From: Viridothelium virens
Lineage: Eukaryota > Ascomycota > Dothideomycetes > Trypetheliales > Trypetheliaceae
DNA: 64,000 nt
NCBI GenBank assembly: GCA_010094025.1
Contig: ML991812.1
Location: forward strand, 124,001-188,000
Direction of reading: 5' to 3'
Both the position numbers and the translations under genes were made by a program. The notes below the pieces were generated by a model. It did not search any database, was not told the DNA's origin, and was given only the letters and a program-made list of their open reading frames with translations. Of this stretch, positions 11,172-22,488 are shown piece by piece (within the stretch, counting starts at the first letter, position 1; every line of letters begins with the position of its first letter).

Positions 11172-13938
11172 ATGCTAATCGTCTCGCCTTCCAACCTCCA
11201 CTACCCCATCACCGTCACCAAACTGCTCGCGCAGCCCGAGGACAATGTCCAGCGGAACGACAAGCTATTCACATATGAATATGCCTATCAGATGCTGCAG
11301 CAGGACGAAAACGGTGACGATTATGAGGTGGTGAAGATATTGGACACCGACTACCAGTGCGAGATAAAAGGAAAGCTCACGACATGGAAGATTGCCGTCG
11401 ACGATGAAATAAAAGGGCCTGGCCTTGCGCTTGTTGAGATAGAAGAGCCGTGTCGGCATGAGGTGCAATTCGCAGGAATGTGTACAATCTGTGGCGAGGA
11501 CATGACAGAGTAAGTCCCCAGCATCTTTCGCGTCAGTGACTCGATAGCGAGATTTTGTCACTTCTAACGTCACTGCCAGAATCTCATACAACCAGTCTAC
11601 CCCAGACACTCATCGCGCAAGTGTCAACATGTTCCATGGCAATACTGCGCTCAAGGTGTCTGAAGCCGAGGCATTCCGTACCCAAGACGAAGCCATGCGT
11701 CGTCTGCTCTCCAAAGAAAAGCTCTCTCTCGTCGTCGACCTCGATCAGACCATTATTCACGCCACCGTCGATCCTACCGTTGCGGAATGGCAAAATGATG
11801 AGAATAGTCCGAACCATGAGGCTGTCAAGGATGTCCGAGCCTTCAAGCTTACCGATGACGGACCTGGCGTGCGACAGGAGTGCTGGTACTATATCAAATT
11901 ACGGCCTGGTCTAGCCGAGTTCTTTGAAGAGATCAGCAAGTTGTTTGAATGTCATATCTACACCATGGGAACCCGCGCCTATGCCCTCCACATTGCGCAA
12001 ATCGTCGACCCCGATCGCAAGATTTTTGGGGACAGGATACTCAGTCGTGACGAGAGCGGCAGTCTCCAGGCAAAAAAACTGAAGCGCCTATTCCCTGCGG
12101 ATACAAAGATGGTGGTTATTATGGATGATCGAGCAGATGTGTGGGAGTGGAGCGCGAATCTGATTCGGCTGCCGGCGTATGATTTCTTCGTGGGAATCGG
12201 TGATATCAATGCAAGCTTTCTCCCCAAAAAACCGGATGCAGACACGCCCAGTCCAAAAGTTGAAAAAATCGCTGAAACGCAGGCATCGGATGTTGATGAG
12301 CAAGAAGTCAAAGACACCGAAGCAGCGGCGAGCACAAATGGCGAGCATGTCGGCGGACATGAACATACTGACTCAACGCAACAGGCGGCTGGCGATGTAT
12401 CGACATTGGAACAATTAGTCTCGATGGGTGGAGGTGACAATGTTGAGGCGTTGAAAGAGAAAGCGTCCAAGCAAGACGAGGCTATCGCTGCGCAGCTTGC
12501 GGATAGACCTCTTCTTCAACAACAGAAAATCCTCGATGCTGAAGAAGAAAAAGCGAATCAAGCAGCAGCAGACAAGGACCAGAATGGAGAAGCGCCTGAC
12601 GAAAACACCTCACACGAAGCATACAGGTATCGACATAACCTACTCAAGGATGACGATGAAGAATTGATCCATCTCGAAGTGGCTCTTCGAAAGGTTCATG
12701 CTACATTCTATAACGAATACAAGCAACAGAAGGCCGGTCACCCTGGAGAATCTCACCTTTCATTGCTTCCTGATATTAAAAATATAATGCCCGCGATGAA
12801 GGAGCGCGTACTTCGAGACGTCAATATGGTGTTTTCCGGTATTATGCCGCTGAATGTGGATGTGCAAATGTGCGGTGATCTCCTCTCTTCTTTGCGTCTC
12901 TAACAACTGCTGATCTTTAGCGACAACAGGTCCGATCGAGCATTGTGGGCCAAGTCCTTTGGGGCATCCGTCTCTTCCGATATAACGAAGCGCACAACGC
13001 ATGTAATTGCGACCCCACAGCGTAAAACGTCCAAAGTCCGGAAGGCGTTACGACATCCGAACCGCATCAAGGTCGTCACGGAAGCTTGGCTCTTCAACTG
13101 TTTCACGATATGGCGACACCTCGACGAGAAGCCGTACCTCATCGATTTCGGCCCCGACCAGCAAGATGTCCAGAATGGAACTGACACACCTTTCGGTCAA
13201 GAGCAAGCACTGCTTAGTAGTGAGGATGAGGATAGTGGGCCCACTACGGATGCAGATGATGAAGGTGATGGAGCTCCTGATGTGATGACTGGGAGGAACC
13301 CTGGGTTAAGAATAGAGACTGGGGAGAGAGAGGAAGAAGACGAAGAGGATCTGAGCAAATATGCGCCGAACGAGGACGAGAAGAGCCCCATGACTCCGAT
13401 GTCAGGGGATTGGAAGGGGATCGACGATGAGCTGAGGGAGTTCATGGGCTCCGACTACGAAGATTCTGATGAGTCCGACGGACCTGAAGACTCTGAGATG
13501 GATGAAGCAGGTGAGACAAACGAGCAGATGGAGCAGCAGCGTGACAATTTGGAGAATGGTGTTCACAGGAAGTCACTTCCAGTACTTTCAGGCAAGCGCA
13601 AGCGCAAGCGAGTGAACCACTCCGGTCGGTCGACAGATGGTGAGGACAGTGATGCCAGCACGGCGTTGTCAAACGACGGCCCAAATCTCCGACGACCGAA
13701 GCGCAAAGCTCTCGATCGGACTTCGAGCTTGACTAATTCTAATCTTTGCACAGAAGCAATCCGTGGAGGAAGTGCTAGAGGCGATGGAAGCGATACAGAA
13801 TCGCTGGCCTTGGAGAGAGCGTTTGAGCAAGAGTTGCAAGAGCTGTCAGATCAGTTGACAGAAGAAGCAGGGACTCCACGTACGGAGCCAAACAAGGAGA
13901 ACTCGGAGCTCTTGAATGTGGAGCAAGATGAGGGGTGA
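11172..13938 (+). CDS. fcp1: RNA polymerase II CTD phosphatase Fcp1
   Basis: Three exons: 11172-11509, 11580-12869, 12921-13938, giving about 881 residues. The N terminus has the biotinyl/lipoyl-like fold and a CxxC pair (HEVQFAGMCTICGEDMTE) seen in fungal Fcp1. The phosphatase domain carries the DxDxT motif DLDQT at residues 166-170, where the first Asp is the nucleophile, and later VVIMDDRADVWEWSANLIRL. A BRCT domain follows (about 525-620; VFSGIMPLNVD, WAKSFGASVSSDI, THVIATPQRKTSKV, WLFNCFTIW). The C-terminal tail is acidic with a KRKRKR basic patch. Known role: dephosphorylates Ser2 of the polymerase CTD to recycle it. The second intron has a weak GTGCGG donor; the TTTAG acceptor at 12920 was preferred because CTAAC precedes it. 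Confidence 0.95.
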
Positions 13939-14619
13939 TGTGATAAGAAGTCAGATATGGAAGGCTGGGGAGGTTGGGAGGGACCGCAGGAAAGATCAGT
14001 CTTGACTGATCCTCCTGCCTTCGGCATTTTCGGACATGAATCGTGGACTGATATCGGAGGAGTTGCAACTTCTAGGCTGGACTGAGTACTTGTAACATAG
14101 CGTATGGCGCTGGCGGTGCATAACATGGGGACAATGCTACTTCTATGGGTGGTAGCCTTGAGGCTTTGCAGGTCTGTTAGCCTAGATACCCCGGGTCGAC
14201 TGGAGTACGGGAAGCGTATGGCAGCATCAATTCGGGACAGCGACAGTATCAATCAGGCATCGATTGTAAAAATCTTACCTGCACGGCCACGTGAAGGCAT
14301 CGCAGTTCCCGTCAGCGTGAGGCTGACCGCTTCACCAAAGTCATTTCTGGAGTAGGCTAAGGTGCCCGTGCACAAGCTCCCTGCACCAGCGCGCCACTCA
14401 AGTCTCTCGCTGCGCAAGGCAGGCAGCAATTCTTCATGATTCTCCAATCAATACTCGCCCGTGAGGATTCGATATCCACTTGTACGCTAATATATAATCA
14501 CCTCCCGCATTCACTGTGTCAATTGACCACCCACCATCCACCTATCCAGCCTTTCGCCCTGCCAAACTCCTCCCACTCCCTCCCACTCGCACATCTTCCC
14601 CGCGTTCACGACCGTAATC
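13939..14619. other. Intergenic: fcp1 3' side and F-box gene promoter
   Basis: No gene supported. A short +-strand ORF at 14104-14355 and minus-strand ORFs show no family signal. A C-rich leader (about 14500-14610) precedes the next start. Confidence 0.55.
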
Positions 14620-16769
14620 ATGGTTTCTGAAGGAAAAGGCAAGATAAAATGGGAAGATATATCCGTCGATATCAAGAGCCTCATCGTCAGTCATGTATGC
14701 TAAGTGGATTCGGGCCCCAGCATCAATCTAATACATAAGCTCACTTGCCTATTCAAGATCAATCGCCCCACTGATATGAAGTCGCTCTGCCTTACTTCGA
14801 GACAACTCCACGAGATCACTGTTCGTCAGCTCTATCGCAATGTTAGCTTGGATGTCGGCAGTCCGAATGATACCAAACTCAGCGCATTTATGAACCCCAA
14901 GAACATCGGACTCAAATATCTCCGCACATTGGATCTATATTTGGCGGAGATAAGAGACAAATGCTACAACCAGGTTCGACATGGAGATTAGAGCGATACA
15001 AGAAGCCCAAAGCTGAGAAGATGCAGGTTGCACATGCGCACTTTACCGTCCGAATGTTGTTAGAGTTTCTCCCAGAGGATACCCTGGAGAAAGTCAGGTG
15101 CGTGACCTGGAAATAAAGGAGCGAGGGAGATTCTAAAATACGCATCTAATCGCATTGCAGCTGGCACCCATGGAATACCTTCAGTACAGATAACATGATT
15201 CTCCTCTACAGAAAGCAAAAGCGTTTAAAATACCTCGAAGCGATCAATCTCGACCGAAATATTGTCCCTGAGATTGAGGCGGGCACATTCGATGAGTCAT
15301 TCAAAGAGGCACGAAAGGTTGCTCTCTTCCCAGATAGTCGGGAAACATTAGAGTACTGCAATGCCCTGTTAAAGAGGGCACCCAAAGTCGAGAAGCTTAC
15401 CATTCAGACAAACTTCGACGGTGACATACCAAATCGTGAGTTGAACGACTCAAGCACTGGACCTGGCTTGATGTCGCGAACCATTTTCCGCCATCTAGAA
15501 CCCTTTGAAAAGTGTAAACCCTTAGCTCTGCGCTCGCTCCGTCTCCACAAGGTCAACCTCCGTTATGCCGCCGACACATACTGCAAGTTCATTACTTTCC
15601 GGACAATCAAATCTCTGCACATATTACACTGCTCGGGCGCAGATGCAATGCTTGCGGAGATGAGTAAGAGCTCTCAGCTACCCGAGAAGCTAGAGTCCTT
15701 CGACTTCAAACACGACGATAATGCCGAGAATGATGGGCTGAGTGCTCTAGAGGGCTTTTTAACCTTGGTTTCTGGCATCAAGTACCTCACACTGGACCTC
15801 GAACACAATGACACAATGCCTTCTGCTGCTTGCATATCCCGACATTCAAAGACACTGAAGGCTCTGAGCGTACACGCAACGTCTGGTGGCCTGGGTGACG
15901 ACGAACTCATCTGGGATGTCTCTACATTCGAGCAAATCATCAAGGACTGTAAAGAGCTCGAGGCCATCTCCGTCGCCTTCCCAACCACCAGCCTCATCCG
16001 ACCCAACAGCGAGGAGTTTGATTCATACAAGGTATTTCAGCTCTCCCCAACTCCCAAGTCACCTCTTTCCCCCCTCGTTCTTTCTTTTGAGTCTCTCTCT
16101 TCCACCGCCACTAACCACCTCTTTCCCCCCTCTCCACAGCTCGCCCTCAGCCGCCTCCCCCACCTCACCACCCTCCACTGCACCACCTGGCCCACCAACA
16201 AACCCTCCTCCTCCCTCCTCCCGCGCTTCGCCTACGAAACCCTCCTCTCCGCCCTCGCAACCGACATCTACACCTCCTTCGCCCGGGACCCATTCGCCGC
16301 GCCGCCTCCCTCCTCCCCTCCCACCACCATCCCCACCACCGGCACCCCCGGCGCGAACTCCACCCCCGCCGCCATCGTCGTCGTCGTCCCCGCCGCCCCA
16401 CCACCACCCCCCGGCGGCGTCGCCCCCCTCATCGGCACCACCGGCTCCAGCGCGTCGAGCTCCTCCTCCGCAAGCAGCAGCGCGTCGTCGTCCGGGGGGG
16501 TGTCCGGCGGGTTCGCGCAGTACAGCCAGCTGTCGATCCTGGCGTTCGGGACGAGCGACCGCGGGTACGAGCGCGAGGACAGCCTCAACCAGATCTGCTA
16601 TGCGCGCGGGAGGCGGGTGGATGCGGAGGGGAGAAGCAGTGTCTTGCCGGTGAAGGTGAGTAGTTTGCTGAGAGGCTATGTCGATCCTAGGAGTAATGCG
16701 CTGGATTGGTATTTGGGGAAGACGTGTCGGCCGCCGACGAGGGAGTATGCGGGGGGGGATGCGGATTGA
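14620..16769 (+). CDS. F-box/LRR-like fungal protein of unknown target
   Basis: Five exons proposed: 14620-14694, 14758-14973, 15027-15097, 15161-16031, 16140-16769 (about 620 residues). The N-terminal region (INRPTDMKSLCLTSRQLHEITVRQLYRNVSLDVGS) matches the F-box-like opening of a large Pezizomycotina family, followed by irregular leucine-rich segments (EFLPEDTLEKVSWHPWNTFS, LRSLRLHKVNL, KSLHILHCSG). A Pro/Ala/Ser low-complexity insert lies at about 16280-16490. The 53-nt intron 14974-15026 restores the frame. The last intron (108 nt, a multiple of 3) has no stop, so reading through it is possible. By family logic it may be a substrate adaptor of an SCF ubiquitin ligase; that is inference. 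Confidence 0.75.
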
Positions 16770-18041
16770 GAATAGAGGAGGGGTTGGCTTGATTTGTGGG
16801 TGGGGGGAAAGAAGAGATTGAGTGGTTGAGATGAGAGAGTGGTGTGGGGCCTCGAAAGGGATGGTTTGAGGCGGAGTGGGAGTGGGGTGTGGGATATGAG
16901 ATGTTCTTGGGAGAGGACTATGTGGAAGTACTGATCATAAAGCACTCACTGAGATTAGTTATACGGAGCAGCTTAATTTCGGATCTTGAAGAGGATTGAT
17001 GTGAGGGCAATGTGGAGGACAAATTGGAACTACGGGGATGAATGTCTTCGCTTTCTTCTCTCTCTTTTCGGCACTTTGATGTTTTACGATATCAGTTACG
17101 AGAGCTTGTTCGAGTGGCTCTCTGAGAAGGCAGGGGCGTATCTTGGAGTATGAGCTTATGTTTCCTTTCCCTACAGTTCGGCTGCATAAGGTTTCACGGC
17201 TGCGCATGGGGATAGGATTAGGGATAGCTCTGGTACGAACCTTTCCATTATCTATAGCTCGGTTCGTTTATCGAAGACTCATAATCCTTACCGTTTGCTC
17301 AGGAAGCTTAGCGAGCTGCTCACCTGGTGTGAGCTTCTAATATCTCATGTTTATCAACAGGTTGAATTTAACTTCATCCATGCACAGAAGCTCCTCGTGT
17401 CATGAGAAGGCATGCACACATATCTTATGAGGGTGAATACTCTTTAGTAAGCTTGAAAAGTTAAAGTTGTGGGACTCTATCAGAGGGGGCGGTACTGTTT
17501 GCGCGTCTTTGTCACAGAGCTCTGAATCACCTACTCTACCTAGTAGTTACCACCTACGCCACTGTTTGCCTCATACTGTTTGCTATACACTGTTTGCTCC
17601 ACATTGTTTGCTCTAAAATTCGTCTGATTAAATGAGATTTACCTGCTTTCGTCTCGTGCCCTACTGATTAGCGCTACCCTTTTTCCTCTTCATTATCCAC
17701 TACTTTTCTATTACTTTATCTGGAAGGATATTGAATCGTAGATTTACTGATTGAGCTGCTCGTTTAGAGAAGACCTGCTCCACGACTCCAGCTCTCGAAT
17801 CGTAGCCTCATCGAGCTCTTCTACTCTCTTCTCCGCCGCAACCATATGTCATTGTGCAGTGTTGCTAACGATAACTCTCTCTCGCCTCTTCAATGGGAGC
17901 GGTGTAGCCGGCTGTGACGAACTCCCCGACAGCTGTACGCAGAGGCTGTATGAATCGTATTAGCTGGCTATCGCCCGCTCGTCGACACTCGTCGTCCACG
18001 TTCCTCGCAATCCCACCAGAGTACTGGTTTTGCCGCTTAAC
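16770..18041. other. Intergenic: 1.3 kb, purine-rich then tandem-repeat region
   Basis: The first 200 bases are strongly purine-rich (G/A on +). Further on is a four-copy 14-bp tandem repeat (listed separately). No gene supported; the last 400 bases are presumably the MYND gene promoter. Confidence 0.55.
17562..17617. repeat. 14-bp tandem repeat, four copies
   Basis: Four head-to-tail units starting at 17562, 17576, 17590 and 17604: CTGTTTGCCTCATA, CTGTTTGCTATACA, CTGTTTGCTCCACA, TTGTTTGCTCTAAA. The first eight bases are almost invariant while the last five drift. A lone CTGTTTGC also occurs near 17493. It lies about 430 bp upstream of the MYND gene start. Confidence 0.85.
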
Positions 18042-19059
18042 ATGGCACTAGCTTCTCCCACGCAGTGTGCAAACTGTGGGAAGAGCGCAACAATGAGTTG
18101 TGCTGGCTGTATGGATGCGCCAGAGTACCAGCCTGGGGATTCTATTGGCAGTGTCTACTGTAACCGCGACTACCAGGAGAGACACTGGTCAGATCATAAG
18201 GCCCATTGCCGCGCCCTGGGACAACGAAAGAAGCTACTTCGAGCAGGCAATATACTCAAGACCGCTCTGTTGACATACAGAGAAATTCTATACGATATAG
18301 ACCTGACCAAGATAGAGTGCCAAGATGGGGTCCTCTGTCTTTATCAAAATCTAAGACCTGTCACTGCTCGATCCAAACGTGGTCCCTTTCCAGCTCATCT
18401 CACCACTAATATCATCCATAAGGAGGCAGCTCTTGCGAATAATCAATGCACAACGGCCATGGCACTATTGGGTCGTCTGACCCGGAAGCTTCTGAGAGGT
18501 GAGACATCCCCCCAAGATTATGCTTCGGGCGTGCTAGATTTTACATTCATTAGGGATAGCTTCAACTATCGAAGTATTGGATCTCCATATTGGAAAGCCA
18601 GTGACTCCAACAAAGCTCGTTCCTGGTCCAGAGTCCAGTGATGCGCCGCACACTGTATTAAAGGTGGGGCGATTGTCTTCCCACGAGGCATGGGTTCTCG
18701 ACACAGCAGGCTGCCAATATGGATTTCAGGAGGTTCTTGTTCCCTTTGAGAAGTACCTTGCAGACAAATCAGGCCAAATTGTGAACGACCCAGTCACTTA
18801 CGATGCGACCGAAACGAAAGACTTGGACTACTTCTCGACTCTTCCGTTCATGAACAAAACCAGAGCACAACGAGAAGATGCAAGGCTGGAGCGACAGGCT
18901 CGCCTGCACTTTGCTGAGTTCGTCAATACGCACGTTGACAGCGATATCCTTAGTGGACCTGCCCCCAAGTTTAAGGAAAAATTTGATGGCTTTGTGCACG
19001 AGTTGAAGTTGCATATGCTAAATCTTACAGTTGAGAACTCCCAGACTGAGATACAGTAA
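18042..19059 (+). CDS. MYND zinc-finger protein with one ligand missing
   Basis: Two exons: 18042-18498 and 18554-19059 (320 residues). The N terminus is a MYND finger: Cys9, Cys12, Cys20, Cys23, Cys40, His52 and Cys56 are in place, but the usual second Cys of the YCxxxC motif is Tyr44 (YCNRDYQERHWSDHK), so one zinc site looks incomplete. The rest is a fungal MYND-associated region (VLKVGRLSSHEAWVLDTAGCQYGFQEVLVPFEKYL) with no SET domain. The intron was chosen because splicing GTGAGA...TTAG gives GIASTIEVLDLHIGKPVTPTK and joins the two frames. MYND fingers usually bind proline-rich peptides; the partner here is unknown. It is convergent with the P450 gene. Confidence 0.8.
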
Positions 19060-19422
19060 TGACGAGACAACCTTGAACGGGAAACGGAAATTGTGGACTG
19101 CAAGTATCTCCATTTCGTGCAGACGAGGACGCAGGGACGTGCAAAGCACGAGTTTGGAATGTGTCAAGCTTGCCGCCGACGAGTTTGAAGTACTCATGAT
19201 GGATCTACTAGAAACGAGTAAGTAGAGTAAAAAAAGAACTTCTCGAAGGAATTGATCCAGTGGTCATTCTGGTCAAGAGTGCCACCACCGCTTACTCCCT
19301 ACAATATCACATCGTCGTTTCAATTGTTAATCTTCCGCTCAAACTCGTCTTTATCTCGAGACCCGTGTGCCCTGGTCTTCGCTTGCCCGTGGTAGCAAGG
19401 CAGGATTGGAGGTGGCTCGAAC
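19060..19422. other. Convergent intergenic region
   Basis: Short 3'-3' spacer between the MYND gene (+) and the P450 gene (-). Nothing recognised. Confidence 0.55.
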
Positions 19423-21072
19423 TCAATCTGCAGTGCACTTCACACCCACAATCACCCCTTTACTTTCCTTCTTAGGTACGGCCAGAATCAAGTCCCTATC
19501 CACATCGACATCTCTCTCCTTGTCAACTTGGCTAAGGTCAAATTCAAACCTCCTGAAAACTATAGCCAAGATCAAGAACAGCTCCGCCCACGCCAGGTTC
19601 ATTCCCAAGCAGCCCCTGTTGCCACGACTGAACACAACAAAATGCCTTTGCAGTCTTTGTCTCTCGTCCTCAGGCCCAAGCCAGCGCTCCGGCTTAAAAA
19701 CACGTGGCTCTGGAAAGACGTCGGGGTTTTCATGAAGTAGGATTGCGCTCATGGCCACGATCGTGCCCGGTGGAATAGGAATGTCTTTATAGATCAGGCG
19801 TTTCTGCGGAAAATAGCGCATATTCCGGTGTGTAACAGGGTGAGCGATGCGGAGCCCCTCGTAAACCACGGCAGAAAGGTAGGGAAGCTTTTCAAGGTCG
19901 GCGAGCCGCGGCACGTCAGTACGGCGCGGCATAGCGGTCTTCAGTTCATCAAACAGCTTCTGATGAACTCTTGGGTTGGCTTGAATATAATAGCTGATGC
20001 ACTTAAGGCTGTGGGCTGTTGTCCCTGAGCCGGCTGTCACAAGGGAGAAGGCCTCGTCGCGCAGACGGTTGCGCGCCTTTTCTTGCTGCGGCAAGTCGCT
20101 CGCCAGTAGGTCGTGGAAAATAGTCTTGTGTCCGGACTTAGCAGCGGCGGTATCATTGCCATCCCGAATGGCTTCGATCTGGCTTGAAAGAGCCTCGCGC
20201 TCATCGACAATCTCCTTCATCGCTGGCATGATGACCTTTAGCCACCGCTCGGGAACCTTGTAGATCCAGACCATCAGCCATGGATAGTAAATGTTGATCA
20301 GGCTAATGTCAACAAAGCTGTCAATATTGTCAAAGCCACGCTTATCGAAGTCCGGCGACAGCACCCGATCTGGATTTCTCGAGAAGCAGTATTCCCACAT
20401 ATTATCCAAAGCTAGCGCAGCGTAGGCATATTTGAGATTGATACGCTCGCCGGTTCGACTCGCGGTTTCGAATCGGGCGCAAAGCTTTTCGATAATGGGA
20501 ATTAGGAAGGGCGTGATCTGGTGTACAGATTGCTTGGAGAAATACGGATTGACTGCTCCCCGGCGTATGCGATGTAGATTGTAATCTACTGTCCCAATGG
20601 CCTGAGAAGTGATTAGTATTTTGCGATATACCAAATTGTGAATTAAGAGGTATTTACAGCTGGATAGGGACCAAACGCATTTGCCCACTTGAACGGCTTC
20701 CCTGCCTTCCCTGATGTAGTGTAGATTTCGTCGAAGTAGTTTGGGTCGTTGAGATGGAGATCATCCGGCATGAATCGTACAACAGGTCCTATCGTCCGGT
20801 AAGTAAGCACTGAGTAACGCATGGGTATAAGTAGGACATAGCAAAGAACATCTACCATAGCGACTATGTAATTCTTTGAGCTTGAAGACATATTGGCCTC
20901 CAAGCCAAAGATCATAGTACTGGGCATACAGGTACGTGACAGCAGCGAGTTTAGGACCTGGAAATCTGGCTAATGGATGGAAGTACAAACGATAGACAAT
21001 TGTTGTTACTACCCAGCCTAGCCAAAGCGTGAGGGCAGCAAAGACCCAGACAACAGGGCCGACCAACTGCAT
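19423..21072 (-). CDS. Cytochrome P450 (trichodiene-oxygenase-like clade)
   Basis: Three exons on the minus strand: 21072-20856, 20788-20658, 20601-19423, giving 508 residues. An N-terminal membrane anchor (VVWVFAALTLWLGWVVTTIVYRLYF) precedes the proline-rich hinge HPLARFPGPKLAA. The I-helix reads AGSGTTAHS, the K-helix ExxR is EGLR, PERW is present, and the haem loop FSRGNRGCLG carries the ligand Cys447. The overall sequence resembles the fungal trichodiene oxygenase/CYP58-like group common in secondary metabolism. The I-helix has Gly where most P450s have Asp/Glu before the conserved Thr. The substrate is unknown. Two SDR genes and a regulator lie within 7 kb, so a tailoring role in a metabolite pathway is possible but unproven. 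Confidence 0.92.
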
Positions 21073-22488
21073 ATTGTCTTCTTCGATCTGGTGTATCGAC
21101 CCTTTGATCTTCGCTGGTCATGATCAAAGGGAGATTTTCGGCGAACTGGACAAGCAGACTCGCCTCTCCACCTTACACCGTTGCGAGTCCAAGCTAATGG
21201 CAGAGGGGTTCATGGCTTGCTTGCGCATCCAGGCGCCACTATCACGAAGAGAGATCAGCTAGAGGCCAATCATCGCCAAAAGAAGGCGACGCCCGATGGA
21301 CATGGTCGTAGTTTCGGAAAGCCATTGGTCTTTCTCTCCAAGTTGGTCCATGATTCCGAAGCAGTCGGCACAGGCAGGCAGAAGTCTGCAACGAAGCGGC
21401 AAAGCTGAATATATCCATGAAGGTCGTTAGCCCAGCTTGCCACCTTACGCAAGGAGGCTGGGATCCTGAAGGGTTGGATCATCGGTGAGTGCTACGGAGC
21501 AAGGTAGTTGATCACTGAGGCAACGTGCCGTACCCCTCCGTGCCACTGTGGAGTTTGGGTATCTCTTTTCCATGCCTGTCGCTCGCATGCAATTACATTG
21601 AATTACCATCTTTCGCTGCTTTTAGAAAATACATGATTTCCCAAGTGGCGTGATTCAGGGGTCGGAAGCATTGCTGCATAGGGTAATGGATGTATGCATA
21701 AAACTCAAAATGGACGCACAGGCATGAGTATCTGCAGAATACCCGCACTTAGCTACATCAGGTATGTACATAAATTGGGTCATCTCTGCGCATGTCGTTC
21801 CTCTCTGAGCAGAGAGAAGAGAGCTACACGGAGATTAAGGCAGAGATGTCCGAAAGTAAGCTTGTATTCGAACAGCTTCATAATTTCTTAATTACATCCA
21901 TGTATGTAGGCGATAATAAAAATGGTGCAGAACATGTGAATTTGTGGGAGCTTCCCTAGTAAAATTTTGAGTTTGGCGGAGGTGGTGGCTATGGCGAACC
22001 CTGGTCAAGGCCCGTGCCGCAGAAGTTCTACTTCGACGTATGAATTTCATGTCGATTTAACCTTAAATGCAACGGAAGCCAAGTTATCAGTCTGCCTGTT
22101 CCGTCAATCAAGAGTTCGCAGGCAATTGGCATCCCATCCTAATGAAGGATAGATCGTCGAAGGCGTGGTTCGTGTGTACTGAAGATCTAGATTTGAGTCA
22201 TGCATAGCCCTCACGTGTCATGCATTGAGGCCTCCAATCAGGTGTCTACAGGTAAGCGCAACCCATTTCTCACAGAAATTAACGCATATCAATAGATCGC
22301 GGGCATCTGCAGCCTCTACGAAAGAGTGTGTGTATTGCGCTTGCGCAGCTGGCTAATTGGTTATCGCGAACAGGTTCCTCGTCCAATCACATTTCGTTTA
22401 AGAGCCGGTACCATTTAAAAAGTCGTCCCTAAGGAACTTCGACAAGGTCATAGGAGAGATTGCAGCCTGAAAACCTCTAAGAACGCAA
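21073..22488. other. Intergenic: P450 promoter and upstream region of the F-box-like gene
   Basis: 1.4 kb without a supported gene; several short overlapping ORFs in both directions have no family signal. A CCAAT box at 22383-22387 and a TTTAAAAA string near 22415 lie about 70-105 bp upstream of the next ATG and may be its core promoter. Confidence 0.5.

Noticed and set aside
14974-15026. Apparent frameshift in the F-box-like gene after DKCYNQ
   Set aside because: A 53-nt GTTCGA...ATGCAG intron joins both frames at phase 0 and yields the family-like sequence NQVAHAHFTVRMLLEFLPED.
15886-16653. 255-codon Pro/Ser-rich ORF overlapping the F-box-like gene
   Set aside because: It is a shadow frame of the C-rich low-complexity coding region.
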